Assembly (NCBI GenBank): GCA_964631865.1 | Contig: CAZWAK010000006.1 | Span: forward strand, 35,287 to 99,286 | Direction: 5' to 3' | From: JAFDVL01 sp964631865 | GTDB lineage: Bacteria > Acidobacteriota > Blastocatellia > RBC074 | Length of the DNA: 64,000 nt | Shown here: piece after piece, positions 17,167-29,400 of the stretch | Layout of the letters: every line of letters begins with the position of its first letter | Numbering within the stretch: the first letter of the stretch is position 1 | The notes under the pieces: generated by a model | Databases searched by the model: none | Seen by the model: the letters and a program-made list of their open reading frames with translations, nothing else | Told to the model about the DNA's origin: nothing | Program-made: the position numbers and the translations under genes

Positions 17167-17274
17167 CTTGCAAATACTCAAAAGCAAGAAATCATCCCAT
17201 TTTCCAAATCGCCGCTTAGGTGTGTGATCTGTGTCAGAGGTTGCCATCATCACCACAAGCATTGTATTTGCAAG
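17167..17274. repeat. 11-bp inverted repeat flanking 86 bp
   Basis: CTTGCAAATAC (17167-17177) and GTATTTGCAAG (17264-17274) are exact inverse copies in the spacer between the sigma54 activator stop and the TonB-like gene. They could be a 3' RNA structure or the ends of a tiny element; no coding content lies between. Confidence 0.6.
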
Positions 17275-17275
17275 A

Positions 17276-19399
<2,124 letters not shown>

Positions 19400-19414
19400 A
19401 AAAACTTTCTCAGA

Positions 19415-19553
19415 GTAGACGGTAGATGGTAGTCGGTAGTCGGCATCCTTCGGTTTTCCTGAAGGTAGTGATGTCCGAACCTAAGCTACTGTCTACCGTC
19501 TACCGTCTACCGTCTACTGTCTACTGTCTACTGTCTACCGTCTACCGTCTACT
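19415..19553. repeat. inverted 7-bp tandem repeats (GTAGACG type)
   Basis: The left arm (19415-19443) is four units of GTAGNYG. The right arm (19486-19553) is about ten units whose complement is GTAGACR. The arms are complementary and could form a long hairpin with a loop of about 40 nt. The repeat supplies the TAG stop (19549-19551) of the phosphatase gene. Confidence 0.92.
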
Positions 19554-20184
19554 CTAAAAAGCGTAACACATCCGCGAACGTCTGAAACTCGTGACAGGCA
19601 ATGTCGCGCGCGCGGCAATATTCAGCCAAATATCGTTTCGCCAACACCTCGTCCGCGACTTCTGCCGAGGCACGATCTGACAAGCCGTCGCCAATAAATA
19701 TCGTATGAAACCCAGCGGCACGCGCGCGCTGAATCGCAGCGGCTTTGTCGTGCCCGTACGCCGAATCGTCGCGGAACACGCAGCGCCAGCCCGTTTCCAA
19801 AGGCTCAATACGACTGGCCAAAATTTCCAGTTCGGGAAATTCCGTCGCGGGCAAAAACAAATCAATGACTTCGTGAAAGCCCGCGCTGAGCACGGTGAGC
19901 GGAATCTGCCGCGCGCGACACCACGCGACGAACGGTTTGAAATCGGGATCAACGTTGATCTGCGCGCGCAAGAGTTTTTCGGCCTCACGAAACGAGGCGC
20001 GAATCGTGGCCATCTCGGTGGTGATGCCGTCGCGCAAGGTCATCGTGTTGGCGCGCAGTTGTTGCCCGACGCGCTCCAACACGGCAGCGCCGCCGCCCAG
20101 TTCGCGCGTCAAAAACACGAGCGAATCCGTGTCAGTAATCGTGCCGTCGAAGTCAGTGAAAATATGAAGTTGGGAAGGAGTCAC
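19549..20184 (-). CDS. MtnX-like HAD-IB phosphatase
   Basis: 211 residues, starting at a GTG. The haloacid dehalogenase motifs are all present: nucleophile FTDFDGTITD (Asp11 and Asp13), motif II VLSAGFHEV, the conserved Lys in YGHDKAAAI and motif IV FIGDGLSD. In the MtnX group this scaffold dephosphorylates 2-hydroxy-3-keto-5-methylthiopentenyl-1-phosphate in methionine salvage, and related proteins act on other small phosphates. No other methionine-salvage gene is near. It lies between two heptamer repeat tracts and its stop codon is part of one of them. Confidence 0.8.
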   Translation of the reverse strand: MTPSQLHIFTDFDGTITDTDSLVFLTRELGGGAAVLERVGQQLRANTMTLRDGITTEMATIRASFREAEKLLRAQINVDPDFKPFVAWCRARQIPLTVLSAGFHEVIDLFLPATEFPELEILASRIEPLETGWRCVFRDDSAYGHDKAAAIQRARAAGFHTIFIGDGLSDRASAEVADEVLAKRYLAEYCRARDIACHEFQTFADVLRFLE

Positions 20185-20190
20185 AGATGA

Positions 20191-20211
20191 ATTTGAAATT
20201 TGAGATTTGAA
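20191..20211. repeat. 7-bp tandem repeat (ATTTGAR, 3 units)
   Basis: Three units ATTTGAA ATTTGAG ATTTGAA fill most of the 28-nt gap between lolA and the phosphatase gene. Other members of this family are at 43249, 44088-44134 and 45229-45256. Confidence 0.8.
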
Positions 20212-20212
20212 A

Positions 20213-20869
20213 TTATTGTTGTCTGACGGTCACGCCTGCGGGGGGTTGAAAGTTGAAGATGGAATCTGCCAGCACAGGATTTTCCTGCACGTTGTTCAGT
20301 AAAAAATCTATGCGTGCGTTGCCGGATTTGAGCAATGAAAGCCGCGCCAAACGCAAGCTGGTTGGTTCGACCTCCACCAATAACTCGCGCCAGTCGGAAC
20401 TACGTTTCGGGATCAGGCGCAGCACGCGATGTCCGGCGCGCACGGGCGCTTCATTGGCCCATTCAATGCGCGCAAAATCGCGCCGCAGATTGCCGCGCCC
20501 CAGCAAAAACATAAACGGCGCGCGCCAATCGTCGGTTTGCTTCGCACTGGTGCGCGTCGCGGTGCGTTCTGCCGGAATGTATTCGTAAATCACTTTGCCG
20601 TCCGAAACATATAACTTCGTTTCCGGCGTCGCGTAGGCCCAACGCATTTTGCCTGGCTTCTTGAGTTGCAATTGTCCGCTTTCCCGCCGCGTGCGTTCGC
20701 CGGGCGCGTTGTAGATTTGGGTGAAATCCGCCGTGAGCGTTTGCAGTCGCTGATACTTACGCTGCAAACCGTTGATGAGTTGATTCAACTCGGCTGGCTC
20801 GGATGAGGTTGTGGCGGGCACGTAAATAAGCCACAGGGGCAGGAAAAAATACGACCAGAAAATCTTCAT
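20213..20869 (-). CDS. lolA: outer-membrane lipoprotein carrier protein LolA
   Basis: 218 residues. A hydrophobic N-terminus (MKIFWSYFFLPLWLIYVP) marks export to the periplasm. LQTLTADFTQIYNAPGE, SGQLQLKKPGKMRWAYATP and ETKLYVSDGKVIYEYIPAE follow the LolA pattern, in which the half-barrel shields the acyl chains of lipoproteins on their way to the outer membrane. A C-terminal IDFLLNNVQEN...FNFQPPAGVTV stretch matches the family end. The length is normal. No other lol gene lies nearby. A TTG at 20872 is an alternative start. Confidence 0.88.
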   Translation of the reverse strand: MKIFWSYFFLPLWLIYVPATTSSEPAELNQLINGLQRKYQRLQTLTADFTQIYNAPGERTRRESGQLQLKKPGKMRWAYATPETKLYVSDGKVIYEYIPAERTATRTSAKQTDDWRAPFMFLLGRGNLRRDFARIEWANEAPVRAGHRVLRLIPKRSSDWRELLVEVEPTSLRLARLSLLKSGNARIDFLLNNVQENPVLADSIFNFQPPAGVTVRQQ

Positions 20870-21176
20870 CAAACGAACCGACTACCAACCTGAACTCAGC
20901 AAAATGAAGGCCGATTATAGATGAATTCCCCGCTTCGTCCACCACCAATCGCGACAAAATTTGTCAAGCTGACTTGGCAAATTCCGGCAACGAGGCAACT
21001 TGACCACTTTTGCCGGGTTCGTGCGAAATGTAATGGTTCGGCACTTTAGCCAATGATGACAAATGAATTACAAAGTTGGCACGGGAATTGACTTCAGCCC
21101 GTTGATGCGCGGCGCAAGCTCTGGGTAGCCGGTGTCGTGTGTCGAGCACAAACTCACGGTGAAAGGAATTGCCGCT
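20870..21176. other. spacer before the DUF11 gene cluster
   Basis: 307 bases between divergent genes. It holds the sigma54-like promoter at 21077-21091 and AT-rich tracts upstream of it that could bind an activator. No reading frame of note. Confidence 0.5.
21077..21091 (+). promoter_or_regulatory. candidate sigma54 promoter of the DUF11 cluster
   Basis: TGGCACGGGAATTGA fits the -24/-12 consensus TGGCACG-N4-TTGC except for the last base (A for C). The GG and the -12 G have the correct 12-base distance. Transcription would begin near 21102, 75 nt ahead of the first gene. Confidence 0.5.
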
Positions 21177-21674
21177 ATGAAAACACTCACAACCTCACAT
21201 CGTTTTTTTTCCTCCCTCCTTATCCTCTTGATTACCGGTAGTGTCGTGTCGGCCTTTGTCGGTCGCCCGGAAGTCAAGGTCTCGTTGACCGGAACGGTGG
21301 CGCGGAACAATCAACTGATTCAAGTTGAAAAGGCGGGCTTGCTGAATCCCGGCGAAATTCTGCATTGGACGATCACCTCGCAAAATGGCGGCACGGCTCC
21401 GGCGCATCAGTACAAAACCGTTGGAGAAATTCCGTCCGGCACGGCGTATGTCGTAGGCAGCGCGCAGGCCGAAGCGGCGGGCAGCATTGTCTACAGCATT
21501 GACGGCGGCAAAACCTTTGCGGCGAAACCGCTGATAGACCAAAAGCAGCCGGATGGTTCCGTGCGCAAAGTCGCGGCCCCGGCCACGATGTACACGCATA
21601 TTCGCTACGAATGGGACGCGCCGCTGGCCGAGGGCAAACAACTCACCGCTTCCTACAAAGTGCGCGTCAAATAA
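21177..21674 (+). CDS. small secreted DUF11-like protein
   Basis: 165 residues from the ATG at 21177, which has AAAGGA nine bases upstream. A signal peptide ends about VVSAFVG. The mature part is a single beta-sandwich: VKVSLTGTVARNNQ, LLNPGEILHWTITSQNGG and LTASYKVRVK, like one repeat of the DUF11 family. It is the first of four consecutive genes for secreted proteins of this kind (to 32609). As the smallest it may be a subunit or cap of the surface structure the cluster builds. No enzymatic motif is present. Confidence 0.78.
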   Translation: MKTLTTSHRFFSSLLILLITGSVVSAFVGRPEVKVSLTGTVARNNQLIQVEKAGLLNPGEILHWTITSQNGGTAPAHQYKTVGEIPSGTAYVVGSAQAEAAGSIVYSIDGGKTFAAKPLIDQKQPDGSVRKVAAPATMYTHIRYEWDAPLAEGKQLTASYKVRVK

Positions 21675-21776
21675 AGACGCTGTTCGTTCCGCTTCCAGCG
21701 CCCAGCGTACGCCTGCGACTCCGCTCGCTACTTCCCGCCCCGCCTTCAATCCATTAGCTCAGGAGCATGATGACCG

Positions 21777-23297
21777 ATGAATAAGAAATTGTCTTTTTGG
21801 AGCCGAACTCTTTGTGGGGTACTGGCGCTCACGGCCTTGACCAGCGCCGCGTTTGCCCAGGCGACGCCCGGCGGCACGATCATCCGCAACCGCGCGTCGG
21901 CGACGTACACCGACGACGTCAGCAATCCGACGAAATATAGCGCGACGTCCAACGAAGTGACGACGACAGTGGCATACGTGGCGGGCTTGGAAATCACGCC
22001 GGACAGCGGCTCGGCTGGCTCTGTCACGGCGGGCACGACGGCGACGTATACCTTTACTGTCCGCAACCTGGGCAACTTCACCGACAATGTGCGCTTCCTC
22101 GCCAGCGGAGCCAGCGTGCAATTGACCGGCAATACCGGCACGACCGCGATTTCGCAAGCCTTCGTGGACGTCAACGGCAACGGCAACTACGACGCGGGAA
22201 CGGACGTGGACATTCGAGGCAATGGAGCCGATGCGTTGCATTCGTTGGCGCAAAACGCCAGCGTCAGCGTTGTCGTCAAAGTCCTGGTGGATGCCGCTGC
22301 GCCCGGCGGTCAATCGTTGGTCGTCACACTCGGCGACACCGCAACTGGCGGCCCCACATTCGACAACCAAACCGCGACCAATTCGGCAAACGAAGTTCGC
22401 ACCTCGCACCCGACCGGCGTCACGCCAGTCAACGGCGATGCCACCAATCACAACGTCGAAGCCAAAGGCAGCGCCACCGCCACTGTCACCAGCGTCGGCG
22501 CGGTGCTGAATGGGCCGAGCGGACAGCCCACCGCCACCGGGCCGGGGCCAAGCACGAATACCGATTACACGAACAAAGCGGTCAGCGCCTCGACCACCAA
22601 TACGCCGGTCGTCTTCGACAACACCTTGCGCAACACGGGCAACGCTGCCGACACGTTCACGCTTACCGCGCCGTCCGTGCCGACGGGTTCGACGGTGGAA
22701 ATCAGTTTGGATGGCGGCACGACGTGGACAACCGTTGCTACGGGCGGCACACCGGGCGGATCCGCCACAACGGCTTCGGTCGCCTCTGGGGCAGATTTGA
22801 ACTACAAAGTGCGCATCACTTTGCCGAGCGGCGTCACGGCACTGTCCGCCAGCGACACCACCATCACGGCCACGTCCGTCACCACCCCAGCATCCTCGAA
22901 CAGCACAATTGATCGCGTCTATGCGGGCTACTTGCAACTCGTCAAAACCGCGACCGTCAATAACACCACAGGCATCGGCGGCGCGACGGATGCGGTGCCG
23001 GGCGCAGAAATCACGTACGTCATCACGTACACCAACGTGGCGACATCAGGCGGCGGCACGGGCAATGTAGACCTTGCGGCGGAGTCTGTCGTCATCACCG
23101 AAGACGGCGATGTGGGCACGAACAACTGGGCCTCCACGACGAATCACGTCGCCACGCCGGTAGATTCACGCGGCGGCACAGTCGTCACCAGCAATAGCAC
23201 AGGCGGTGTCGCCAACAGCAAATACGTGGACACCGTCGGCACGCTTCCCGCCGGACAAAGCGGCACATTGACGATCAAACGAACGATCAAGCAGTAG
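21777..23297 (+). CDS. secreted DUF11-repeat surface protein
   Basis: 506 residues with a signal peptide ending ALTSAAFAQ. The mature N-terminus, TPGGTIIRNRASATYTDD, is shared in pattern with the next gene (PSGTVGVTITNQAHASYKD) and marks a common start module. Three or four DUF11-type beta-sandwich units follow, for example TAGTTATYTFTVRNLGN and PGAEITYVITYTNVA. The sequence is rich in Thr, Ala, Gly and Asn and almost free of Cys, as expected for an extracellular protein. No membrane anchor or sorting signal is visible, so the adjacent barrel protein may hold it. A CAGGAG site lies 11 nt ahead. The TAG stop is the first triplet of a heptamer repeat tract. Confidence 0.82.
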   Translation: MNKKLSFWSRTLCGVLALTALTSAAFAQATPGGTIIRNRASATYTDDVSNPTKYSATSNEVTTTVAYVAGLEITPDSGSAGSVTAGTTATYTFTVRNLGNFTDNVRFLASGASVQLTGNTGTTAISQAFVDVNGNGNYDAGTDVDIRGNGADALHSLAQNASVSVVVKVLVDAAAPGGQSLVVTLGDTATGGPTFDNQTATNSANEVRTSHPTGVTPVNGDATNHNVEAKGSATATVTSVGAVLNGPSGQPTATGPGPSTNTDYTNKAVSASTTNTPVVFDNTLRNTGNAADTFTLTAPSVPTGSTVEISLDGGTTWTTVATGGTPGGSATTASVASGADLNYKVRITLPSGVTALSASDTTITATSVTTPASSNSTIDRVYAGYLQLVKTATVNNTTGIGGATDAVPGAEITYVITYTNVATSGGGTGNVDLAAESVVITEDGDVGTNNWASTTNHVATPVDSRGGTVVTSNSTGGVANSKYVDTVGTLPAGQSGTLTIKRTIKQ

Positions 23298-23389
23298 TCG
23301 GTGGTCGGTGGTCGGTGATCGGTGATCGGTAGACAGTAGTTGCTCAAAACTCAGAACTCAAAACTACCGTCTACCGTCTACCGTCTACT
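23295..23389. repeat. three adjoining 7-bp repeat families
   Basis: From the stop codon on: about six GTCGGTG/ATCGGTG units (23295-23339), then CTCAAAA CTCAGAA CTCAAAA (23343-23363), then CTACCGT units (23364-23389). The first part and the last part are partly complementary (GGTAG/CTACC), so a hairpin can form between the two DUF11 genes. Confidence 0.9.
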
Positions 23390-23400
23390 CCTAAAGACGT

Positions 23401-26400
23401 ATGTTCTGTAAAATCACTCACACGTTTGTTTTTGGCGCGCTCTGCTTCCTTTGCCTCTCGCCCGGCTTGGCGCAAACCTCTGCGCCGAGCGGAACGGTTG
23501 GAGTCACGATCACCAATCAAGCGCACGCCAGTTACAAAGACCCCAGCGGCAGCGATTATCAAACCAATTCCAACCCGGTCAGTCTCACGGTGGTGGCGGT
23601 GGTGAATGTGAGTGTTACGCCCGACGACACGCAACCGACAGGCGTCATCACGCCCAATGAACCCGTCACGCGCGTCTTTCGCGTTTGCAACACGGGCAAC
23701 GTTCCCGACCAATATACGCTCACGCAAACGACCATCACGCCGCCTGCGAAGATCACCGCGTTGTACTGGGACGTGGACAACAGCGGCACGCTGACGCCGG
23801 CCGACACACCGCTCACATTGAATTCCACGTTGAGTCCGACGGTGCAACCCGGCGCGTGTTTGGGCGTGCTCGCCGTCATTGATCCGGGCGCGATCAAACT
23901 CGACGAAGTCATCACCATTGGGACGACAGCGAAATCCAAAACCGACGAGAACAAAACCGACACCGGCACAATCATCAACAAAGGCGGCGAAGGAACCAAA
24001 GTCACTGACCCGACGAACCCAGCATTGCCGCCCGTCAAATACGTCGAGAATCAACTCCAGGTCACGTCCACCGCCGGAGCCGTGCTAAATTACAGCGTGA
24101 ATTTTCGCAACAGCGGGGCGACTGCGGCGCTCAATGTGCTGCTCTCCGACGATTTGCCGCCCGAATTGGATTACGTGCCCGGCACAATGAAGCTCGGCAC
24201 GCAACCGCTCACTGATGCGATTGACAGCGACGCCGGGCAAGTCATCAACGGTCGTCGCCTCGAAGCCAAGCTCGCCAGTGTCGCCGTGAACGAAGTCGTG
24301 AGCCTGATTTTTCAGGCCAAACTCAACAGCAACACCAAGCCCGGCGTCGGCGTCATCAACACGGCGCAAGTCTCCGGCGACAACATCGGCACGGCTGTCC
24401 GCACCGCGCGCACCCAAGTCGTCATCAATCCCGAAGGCACTGTCTACGCAGGCCATAGCGGCGGCAGTTTGGTGATCTCTGGCGCAAGCGTTCTCGTCAC
24501 CACCGATCAAGCGGGCAAGACGCCGCTCCCGATGCCGACCGGCGGCTTTGAGCCAAACATCAACAACGCCAACCCCTTCCCGACCGATGCGAAAGGCCAT
24601 TTCGCGTTTGCCTTCGCGCCCAATCAAATCGGCGCAGTGGGCGCTCCCGTCACCTACTACATTCACGTCACCGCGCAGGGCTATCGGGCGCGCGTCATCG
24701 AAATCAAAATCGAGCCAACACTCGCCGCGCTTTTCAAAGTGGACGTGCGCAGTCTCGACAGCCAACCGATTGCACAAGCTGGCAGCTATGCGCTGACTAC
24801 GTCTGGCGTCACGCTCAACGACATCTCCGCGCTCGTGATGAACATTCCGCTGTTCGAGGCGACGACCTTGCAACTCACCAAAATCGCCGACAAACAGCGC
24901 ACCCTAATCGGTGACACGGTTTCGTATCGCCTCGAAGCCCGCAACGCGACGTCCGGCAAACTCAGCAATGTCGAATTGGTAGACACCTTGCCGCTTTCGT
25001 TCACGTATGTGCCGACGACGGCGCGCGTGCAAATTGACAACGCCGCAGTCATCGCGCTCGAACCCGCCATCGTCAATAACCAGATGGTGTTTGCGATTGG
25101 CGAATTGAATCCCGGCGCGCGCGTGCTTGTGACCTATCGCCTGCGCGTCGGCGCGAACGCACGACAAGGCGAGCAAATCAATTCCGCCATCATTCAAGGC
25201 TTTTTCCCCAGCGGCGAACCCATCCGCACGCCACCGGCCAAAGCGCCTGTGCTCGTCGGGATGGGCGCGTTTTCGATGCGGCAAATCATCATCGGGCGCG
25301 TGTTTGAAGACACCAACGGCAACGGCTTGTTTGAAGCCTGTGACCGGCCTGTCGCGGGTGCGCGCGTGTATCTCAATAACGGCACATCCATCATCACTGA
25401 TTCGTTTGGCTTGTACAATTTTCCTTCGGTCGAAGAAGGCGCAGCGGTCGTCTCGCTCGATCCCATCACGGTTCCGCGCGGTTATGCGCTGCAAGACAAC
25501 AAACAAAAATCCGGGCGCAGTTGGACACGGCTGGTGCGCACGCCGCTCGGCGGTGGCGGCTTGAATCGCGTCAACTTCGCGCTCGAAAAAACCATCAACC
25601 CGATCACCGAAACTGTCACCGACATCGGAGCCGTCGAAACCAACGCCACGCCCGCGCCACCCGCGTCGCCCGCGCCGACGTCGTTGGCCAGTTTGTGGGC
25701 CGCGACGAGCAAAAAGAAAGATGACAACGCCGAAGCCGCCGAAACCGAAGCCGCCAAACGCGAAGAAAAAGTGAAGGATGATGCGACCTTCGGCGGCGCG
25801 TTTGATCGGCTGCTCAACAAACGTCGCGAGCCGAAAACACGCGCGGGCGCAGTCGCGCTGAACGTCAGCAAAAACGGCCACAAAGCGCCTGGCACGTACA
25901 ACGAAATGGCGTCCGACACGATTGAGCCGGTCGAGCCGGGGCGCGTCAAAGTGCTTGCGCCCGAAGCAAACGAAGTGATTATGGAAAACGCGCTGCACGT
26001 CGAAGCGCGCGTGTACATGGATTACACCGTCGCGCTCGAAGTCGCAGGCCAACGCATTTCCGACACCAACATCGGCGTCAAAGAAGTAGATCGCAAAAAC
26101 AAAGTCGCGACCTTCGTCTTCGTCGGCATCAACCTCAAGCCCGGCCCGAATCAAGTTAAAGTCACCGCCGTCGCGCCCGATGGCACGGCAGGCGACAGGG
26201 CGGAATTGACCGTGATGGGACGTGGCCCGGCGACGCGCCTGGAAATCCTCACGGACAAAAAAGAAATTCAATCCGGCGGGCGCGACTCTACCGTTGTGCG
26301 CGTGCGCGCGTACGATGCGTGGGGCAATCCAGCCATCGGCGGACAAGTCGGTTTGCAGGTTTCTGCTGGACGATTGCTGCGCGCCGAAAGTCAAGCAACG

Positions 26401-29400
26401 GCAACCGAACCCAATAACGACGCACCTGCGAACGCGACTGAAGACAAAGCACAGCCCGCGTCAACCACGTCGGCATCGGCTGCGTCAAGCAATCCGTCCG
26501 GGCCAACCTGCACGCGCGCCGCGACGAACAACGGTGAGAAACAAGATTGCGTCGCCGCGCTCGCCACTGAACGCGGCATCAGTCGTGACGAAGCCGATAA
26601 GTTGCGCTCGCCCTTGATTGGCGCGGGTGCGGAGCCACTCAACGGATTTTCCGCCGAGCAAGTCAACGCCACGTCGCGGCAACAAATTCTCTCGCTCGAC
26701 AGCGGCGAAGCCACGATTGAACTCATCGGCGAAGGCCAGCCGGGCAACGCCGAACTGCGCGTCTTCAGCGGCGATTTGCAAGCCAAACATCAAGTCCGCT
26801 TCACGCCCGAACTGCGCCCGCAAATCCTCGTCGGCCTGGCCGAAGCTTCGTTTGGCAAAGCGGCTCCTGATATTGCTTTGCGTGGCAGTGATAAAAATTA
26901 TCGGCATCACACCGAATTTTATTTTCGCGGGCCGCTGCTGTTCGAGTCGCAATTGACGTTCGCCTACAACAGCTTCCGTCCGCTCACACGTACCGATGGC
27001 CGTGACCGTCGTTTCTTCCTCGATCCGCTGGATCGCGTCTATCCTGTGTTCGGCGACTCTTCGACGCGCTTTGAAGACGCGCAATCGAACTCGAAACTTT
27101 ACGCGCGCATTGATCGAGGCCGTTCGTATGCGCTGTTCGGTGATTTCGACGCAGGCCAACAGGAAACGCTCAGCAACAACTACACGCCAACGCCTGTCAC
27201 GAACCTCGCCGAAAATTTGGCCAGCGCAGGCATCGGCAACACCGTGCTCAACAACTTCAACAACATCCCCGTCTTTGCGAATCAAGGGCCGCAATTGACG
27301 GGCTACAATCGTCGTCTGACGGGCGTCAAAGTTCATCTCGAAAGCGCAGGCGGGAGTTCGTTGACGTTGACCGGCGCGCGGCCTGACACGGCGTTTGCGC
27401 GCGATGTATTTCCGGGCAGCACGCTCGGTTTGCTGCGACTGTCGCACACCGATGTGCTGCAAGGTTCGGAAACCATCGTGCGCGAAGTGCGCGACCGCCG
27501 CAATCCTGAATTGATTTTGCAACGCGAAGTGCTGGTGCGCTCAGTGGATTACAACCTCGATGCGTATCTCGGCTCGCTGTATTTTCTGCGCCCGCTTTCG
27601 ACGTTCGATTATGCGCTGAACCTCATCCAAATCGTTGCGACATACGAATATCGCGCGGTCGGAATGAACTCCGCCGTCTACACAGCGCGCGGCACGAAGA
27701 ACTTCAACAGCACGGGCACGCGCATCGGCACATCGTTTGTAGATCAACGCCAAGACACGTTCGGTTCGTTTTATCTCGGCGGCGTGGACGTCGAACAACG
27801 GCTCGGCAAAAAAGGCGTGCTGCAAGCGGAATGGGGCATGAGCAACGGGCGCGTGGCGTCGAGCGGGAGCTACTTTGGCTTCGACGGTTTGGCCGGCAGT
27901 TTGAGCAGCGGCAACGGCGAACGCAATGGCCATGCATTTCGCGCTGAATATCGGCAACCGCTGAACTTTTATGAAGCCCAACTGCAAGCGAGCTTCTCGA
28001 AAGCCGCGCCGAGTTTCTTCAATCCGTTCGGCGCGACGATCACGCCCGGCTCGCAACGCGGCTCCATCGCACTCGATTTGAAGCCGATCCCATCGGCACA
28101 GATGCGGCTCGGCTTCACGGACGAACGCAATCGCACGGCGAGCTTCAACAACCGGCGGCGCACGGCGTCCATCGGCTGGCTGCAAAGTTTCGGCGACAAG
28201 TTTCGCGTGAGCCTCGGCTACGACTATCGCAACTTCAGCGACACGGCGGGCAGCGCGCTGGCGAACAATGCGAACGCGAATGCAGACGCGAACGCGAACG
28301 CTACGCCGAACGCGACTGCCGCGCAATTTGCCGGACGCGAAGTGACCTCGAACCTCATCACAGCGGGCGCGGAATATCATCCGAACGACAAGATCAACCT
28401 CGCCGTCAAGCGCGAACAAAATCTCGGCGCGGCAGACCCAACCTATCCCGATCAAACGACGATTGCCGCGAGTTATCAGGTCAATTCGCTGGCGAAAGTA
28501 TTCTTCACGCAGCGTCTCGCATCGCAAGCCATCACGGCCATCAGCGATGTCAGTTCGCTCGGTTTTGCCGAAACCGCGTCGCGGCGTGAGACCGCGATTG
28601 GCGTGGAATCGCCGCTCAACAAATTCACGACGATGAGCGGGCGCTATCAAATCAACAACGGTCTCAACGGCACCGACAGTTTCGCCGTCATCGGGTTGAT
28701 GAACCGCTTCCCGCTTAGCAAAGTGTTTTCGTTCGACGCCGGTTACGAACGCGGTCTGCATTTGCGCGGCGCGGGCAACAGCTTCAACAACGCGATGTTC
28801 GGCTTCAGCTACAATCCGACCGAGACGTTTCGTTCGGCGGCGCGCTATGAACTGCGCAATTTGTACGGCTTCGGCAGCGTCATCACCGTCGGCGCGGCGG
28901 GCAAATTGTCGGAAAGCTGGACGACGCTCGGTCGCTTTCAATATTCGCGCACGAGCTTTCGCAATCAGGCCGACAACCTGATGATGAACGGACAACTCGC
29001 GACGGCGTGGCGTCCGCTGCGTTCCGATCAAACCGCGTTTTTGTTCAGCTACACGCATCGCTCGATTGAGCAGGGTGCGCGGCAAGGCTTTGCGCCGACG
29101 ATTGACCGCGATGAAATTCTCGCGGCAGACGGCTTGTATCAACCGTTCCGCCGTTTGGAGTTGTATGGCCGCTATGCACTGAAATTCAATCGCACGGGCA
29201 GAGACGGCGTTCCGGTCGTGGCCACGCTCACCTCGTTGATTCAAGGCCGTGCCGAATTGCGGTTCGCGCAATATTTCGACGTCGCGGCAGAAGCGCGCTG
29301 GTTGTGGTTGTCCGGCACAGGCTCGCGGCGTACTTCGATTGGCACGGAACTCGGTTTCTGGGCGCTGTCGGATTTGCGCCTTGCAGGCGGTTACAACTTC

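Noticed and set aside
19415..19553. Insertion sequence with terminal inverted repeats
   Set aside because: The arms are simple tandem heptamers, only about 40 bp lie between them, and there is no transposase.
20985..21005. Second sigma54-like element upstream of the DUF11 cluster (TGGCAAATTCCGGCA)
   Set aside because: The distance between the GG and GC elements is one base short of the required spacing.
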